64,000 nucleotides of DNA, taken from Desulfobacteraceae bacterium (GTDB taxonomy: Bacteria > Desulfobacterota > Desulfobacteria > Desulfobacterales > JACKCP01). The DNA lies in assembly GCA_020633955.1 (NCBI GenBank), contig JACKCP010000010.1, positions 1 through 64,000 on the forward strand, written 5' to 3'. Position 1 is the first letter of the stretch, and each line of letters begins with the position of its first letter. A program made the position numbers and the translations under genes. The notes beneath the pieces were generated by a model. It had not been told where the DNA came from and did no database searches. It was given only the letters and a program-made list of their open reading frames with translations. Below are positions 61,406-64,000 of this stretch, piece after piece.

Positions 61406-62695
61406 TTATTCCTCATCAAGGTAGTCACTGTACCAAAGACTTCCCAGGGGCAAGCCTTCAGATACCATATTTTTTACAAGTTCATAGTCGCTGGCACGTT
61501 TAATTTCAGAAAAACCGTCATTGCATTTTTTTAAAATCCAGACTTCTTCAGAGTTCAGTGCATTCACAAGGTATGGCTGGTGGGTTGTAATAAAAACCTG
61601 AGACCTTGCTTTTTTTGCAGTGGCATGGCGTCTGAATTCTGATGCAAGTGTTTCAAGCAGTTTATGATAAAGCCCATTTTCAGGCTCTTCTACACATAGA
61701 AATGGCGGAGGAGAGGGGTCTTCTAAAAGCAAAAGATATGCAAAAACCTTAAGGGTGCCGTCAGACATTTGCTGTGAAAAAAAAGGATCTTTAAATCCTC
61801 TGTCGTTAAAACAGAGAAGCAGTCTTCCGTCATCAGTTTTTTTTGTATGGATTTTTTGTATTCCTGGTATTTTTTCTGCAATGCTCTCTAATATTTTTTC
61901 AAATTTCTTTGGATGTTCACGTTCCAGATACTGGACAACATTACCTAAATTGTCTCCATGAATATTGAGGTTTTTTTGTGGGCCGGCAAGAGGGAGGCTT
62001 CTTGCTGCATCAGGTGTAAAGTAGCTTAAATACCAGCCTTCAATGAATTTTCTGAAAGCAGAAATTCTTGGATGCTGTTTTAATACGCCAAGTGTTGCGA
62101 TTCCAAGACGTCTGGTGTCATCCATTTCTATTTTTTCTGTTTCATTAGACTCTTCTTTATTTTGTTTAGAGATGAGTTTCGTTAATTCATTATCATTAAG
62201 AAGTTCATTGTCTTCTTCTATTTGAAGTCCTGTTTTTTCACCCTTCCAGACAGCCCCTTTGCCGTTATTTAAAATTAAAAATGAAAAAGGCCATCCATGT
62301 GCCTGACCTTTTCTTCTTTGGCGAAGCCTTTCCTTAAGAACATACGGCCTTCCGGATTTATCAATATCAATTGATATTTCATAGGTAATTGGCCGTGCAT
62401 TTCCATTTTCCTTGTAGTATATTTCAAATTCAATAGGTTCTTTTGAGCCTAAAGAACGAATTTTTTCAAATCCGCCCCTCCCATTTGCGTCACAGGCGTC
62501 TTCTACCCCAAGTCTTAAACAGTCAGACAAAAATCCGAATGCATCGAAAAGTGTGCTTTTACCAACTCCATTTTTTCCTATTACTGCGGTTAAAGGTGTG
62601 AGAGCTTCTGATTCTTTGATATTCCATAATTTTCCAAGAGTAATATTTTTTAAAACTCTGAAATTTTTTACTTTAAAACCTTCAATTCTGGCCAT
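61406..62695 (-). CDS. AAA-type SMC/RecF-like ATPase (defence-linked)
   Basis: A 429-residue ATPase. GKNGVGKST (40-48) is Walker A. The signature-like MSDGTL lies at 310-315, Walker B is FLCVEEPENGL (332-342) and the switch His is H372 in FITTHQPYLVNAL. The insertion between them is the coiled region of the AAA_21 type. The family drives OLD, RloA, AbiL- and PARIS-like systems together with a TOPRIM partner, and here the partner gene follows by two bases. Mechanism and target are unknown. The gene is convergent with hsdR. Confidence 0.88.
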   Translation of the reverse strand: MARIEGFKVKNFRVLKNITLGKLWNIKESEALTPLTAVIGKNGVGKSTLFDAFGFLSDCLRLGVEDACDANGRGGFEKIRSLGSKEPIEFEIYYKENGNARPITYEISIDIDKSGRPYVLKERLRQRRKGQAHGWPFSFLILNNGKGAVWKGEKTGLQIEEDNELLNDNELTKLISKQNKEESNETEKIEMDDTRRLGIATLGVLKQHPRISAFRKFIEGWYLSYFTPDAARSLPLAGPQKNLNIHGDNLGNVVQYLEREHPKKFEKILESIAEKIPGIQKIHTKKTDDGRLLLCFNDRGFKDPFFSQQMSDGTLKVFAYLLLLEDPSPPPFLCVEEPENGLYHKLLETLASEFRRHATAKKARSQVFITTHQPYLVNALNSEEVWILKKCNDGFSEIKRASDYELVKNMVSEGLPLGSLWYSDYLDEE

Positions 62696-62831
62696 GAGAA
62701 AAACTCCTGACGTTATTTTAAAAGAAAAACAATAATATAAAAGAATGATTAACCCGAATGAGCATAAATTTCAAAAAATATATGTTTAATTTTAATTTAG
62801 CGTTTTTCGATAGAGTATTATTAAACTTTTT

Positions 62832-62880
62832 ATCTTCCTTTAATGAAACAAAATTTTTGTTTTCGACCAATCACTATTTA
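62832..62880 (-). repeat. Short 3'-end repeat, copy d
   Basis: After the NtrC-type gene stop. On the minus strand it reads AATAGTGATTGGTCGAAAAC, then AAAATTTTGTTTCATTAAAG and GAAGATAAAA. It keeps the same ends and order as copies b and c. Confidence 0.45.
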
Positions 62881-62909
62881 TGTATTTAATTGTTGTTGAT
62901 ATTATCTGG

Positions 62910-64000
62910 CTAATCCTTTGAAATAGAATAACCCTGCATTTTATAACGCAAAACCCTTTCACTTATTCCAAGGCTTTTTGCAGCCTTTGTCTGGTTCCAG
63001 CCGTTTTTTTCAAGGGCTGTTATTATCATTTCCTTTTCAAGTACAGACACCTTTTCCTTGAGTATTGAAGAATCATCTTCCCTAAAAAATCTTACTTCAG
63101 GAGGAAGGTCCTGTTTTGAAATTATGTTTGTTCTTGAAAATGCTATTGCTTTTTGAACAATATGCTCAAGTTCTCTTACATTGCCTTTGAAATTGTATTT
63201 TATAAGAGAGTTGAGTGCTTCATCGTCAAAGGAAAAATTGCTCTGTCCGTATTTTTTAAGGAAAAAATCAGTAAGAAGATGAATATCTTCCTTTCTTTGT
63301 CTTAAAGGAGGAATTTCAATGTCAAGTACGCTAAGCCTGTAAAAAAGGTCTTCCCTGAAAAGGTTTTCCTTTATCATGGCGGTTAAATCCCTGTTTGTGG
63401 CTGCAATAATTCTTACATCACTGTATCTGGTTTCTGTATCACCGACTTTCTGGAATTTTCCTTCCTGGAGAAATCTTAAAAGTTTTGCCTGCATTAAAAG
63501 GGGCATTTCTCCAATTTCATCAAGAAATAAAGTCCCTTTATCAGCAATTTCAACCAGGCCTTTCTTGTCTTTGTCAGCACCTGTAAAAGCTCCTTTTGCA
63601 TGGCCGAAAAGCTCTGATTCAAAAAGATTTTCAGGAATTGCACCACAGTTTATTTCAACAAAGGAAAAATCCTTTCTGTCGCTTAAAAGATGAATAAGCT
63701 TTGCAAAAAGCTCCTTTCCTGTTCCGGTTTCTCCCTTTAAAAGAACTGTCCAGTTTTTTGAAGCAACCCTTCCGGCCCTAAGTATTGCTTCCTTTATTTC
63801 AGTGCTTTTTCCAATTATTTTTACAGGAAGGTTTTGTATTTCAATTTCAGACATTATTGCTTCAGATTCTTCGTCCATAAAATATTCAGATTCAAGCTTT
63901 TTTAGTTTTTCCAGAAGTTTTTCAAGATTTACAGGTTTTTCAATCAGATCATCAGCACCTGCCTTCATGACATTTACTGTTGTTTCAACATCTGCATAGG
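62910..64000 (-). CDS. NtrC-type sigma-54 response regulator, partial
   Basis: The right end of the window cuts the N-terminus. The receiver domain end is visible (MKAGADDLIEKPVNLEKLLE), with the conserved Lys of the receiver fold in EKP. The AAA+ domain has Walker A GETGTGKE, the sigma-54 loop GAFTGA and PPLRQRKEDI. A Fis-type helix-turn-helix closes the protein (KAAKSLGISERVLRYKM). Its kinase should lie to the right. The gene continues to at least 64000 in the same frame. Confidence 0.88.
   Translation of the reverse strand, partial: YADVETTVNVMKAGADDLIEKPVNLEKLLEKLKKLESEYFMDEESEAIMSEIEIQNLPVKIIGKSTEIKEAILRAGRVASKNWTVLLKGETGTGKELFAKLIHLLSDRKDFSFVEINCGAIPENLFESELFGHAKGAFTGADKDKKGLVEIADKGTLFLDEIGEMPLLMQAKLLRFLQEGKFQKVGDTETRYSDVRIIAATNRDLTAMIKENLFREDLFYRLSVLDIEIPPLRQRKEDIHLLTDFFLKKYGQSNFSFDDEALNSLIKYNFKGNVRELEHIVQKAIAFSRTNIISKQDLPPEVRFFREDDSSILKEKVSVLEKEMIITALEKNGWNQTKAAKSLGISERVLRYKMQGYSISKD

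Noticed and set aside
1..64000. CRISPR array
   Set aside because: No series of equal-length spaced repeats was seen; repeated sequences are scattered singly.

Overview
The window looks like an accessory-rich piece of the chromosome of an AT-rich anaerobic deltaproteobacterium (Desulfobacterota). This is an inference from gene content, not from a marker gene: several sigma-54 activators, a chemoreceptor with a C-terminal hemerythrin domain of the DcrH type, an acyl-CoA:acetate CoA-transferase with a FadL porin, a PEP-CTERM protein and many toxin-antitoxin pairs. No rRNA, tRNA or CRISPR array was seen.

Left end (0.6-5.7 kb): a diguanylate cyclase, then what I read as a small chromosomal integron. 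An IntI-type integrase (3593-4981) diverges from a promoter and a recombination junction, followed by a 948-base cassette that carries one HEPN-motif protein and ends in a folded attC site. A MazF-type toxin-antitoxin pair lies just beyond it. A ParE-type pair follows the integrase. At 5.7-10.4 kb a PAS/sigma-54 activator faces a CoA-transferase preceded by a -24/-12 promoter and an upstream palindrome, then a FadL-family porin.

Middle (10.5-30.4 kb): two proteins of unknown role, then an RND efflux operon whose outer-membrane gene is fused to a periplasmic substrate-binding domain. Next come remnants of two dead genes, the hemerythrin chemoreceptor, a flavodoxin-like protein and a four-gene operon (MMPL exporter, LolA-like protein, beta-barrel, methyltransferase) with MarR-type operators in front of it and in front of the marR gene. 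A PLP enzyme of the cystathionine lyase family is followed by a 58-residue protein that is easy to miss.

30.5-53 kb: a broken ParE locus, an NhaC antiporter, an acetyltransferase, VapBC, a NifA-type activator, a frameshifted oxoprolinase/hydantoinase, a nuclease-helicase protein, two more toxin-antitoxin pairs beside a duplicated 120-base repeat, a nitrate/sulfonate-type ABC transporter, an FMN reductase, a LprI-domain protein, a glycoside hydrolase family 3 lipoprotein, a possible macrodomain protein and a PEP-CTERM protein with FDDPLF repeats.

Right end (53-64 kb): a type I restriction locus whose hsdM and hsdS are eroded while hsdR and an inserted nuclease-like gene stay open, then an ATPase plus TOPRIM-like pair, and an NtrC-type regulator cut by the window edge.

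The intergenic spaces hold at least three families of small repeats: a hairpin element of about 170 bases (four copies), an element of about 200 bases with 13-base inverted ends and 5-base target duplications (two copies), and a 45-base motif found just downstream of four minus-strand stop codons.
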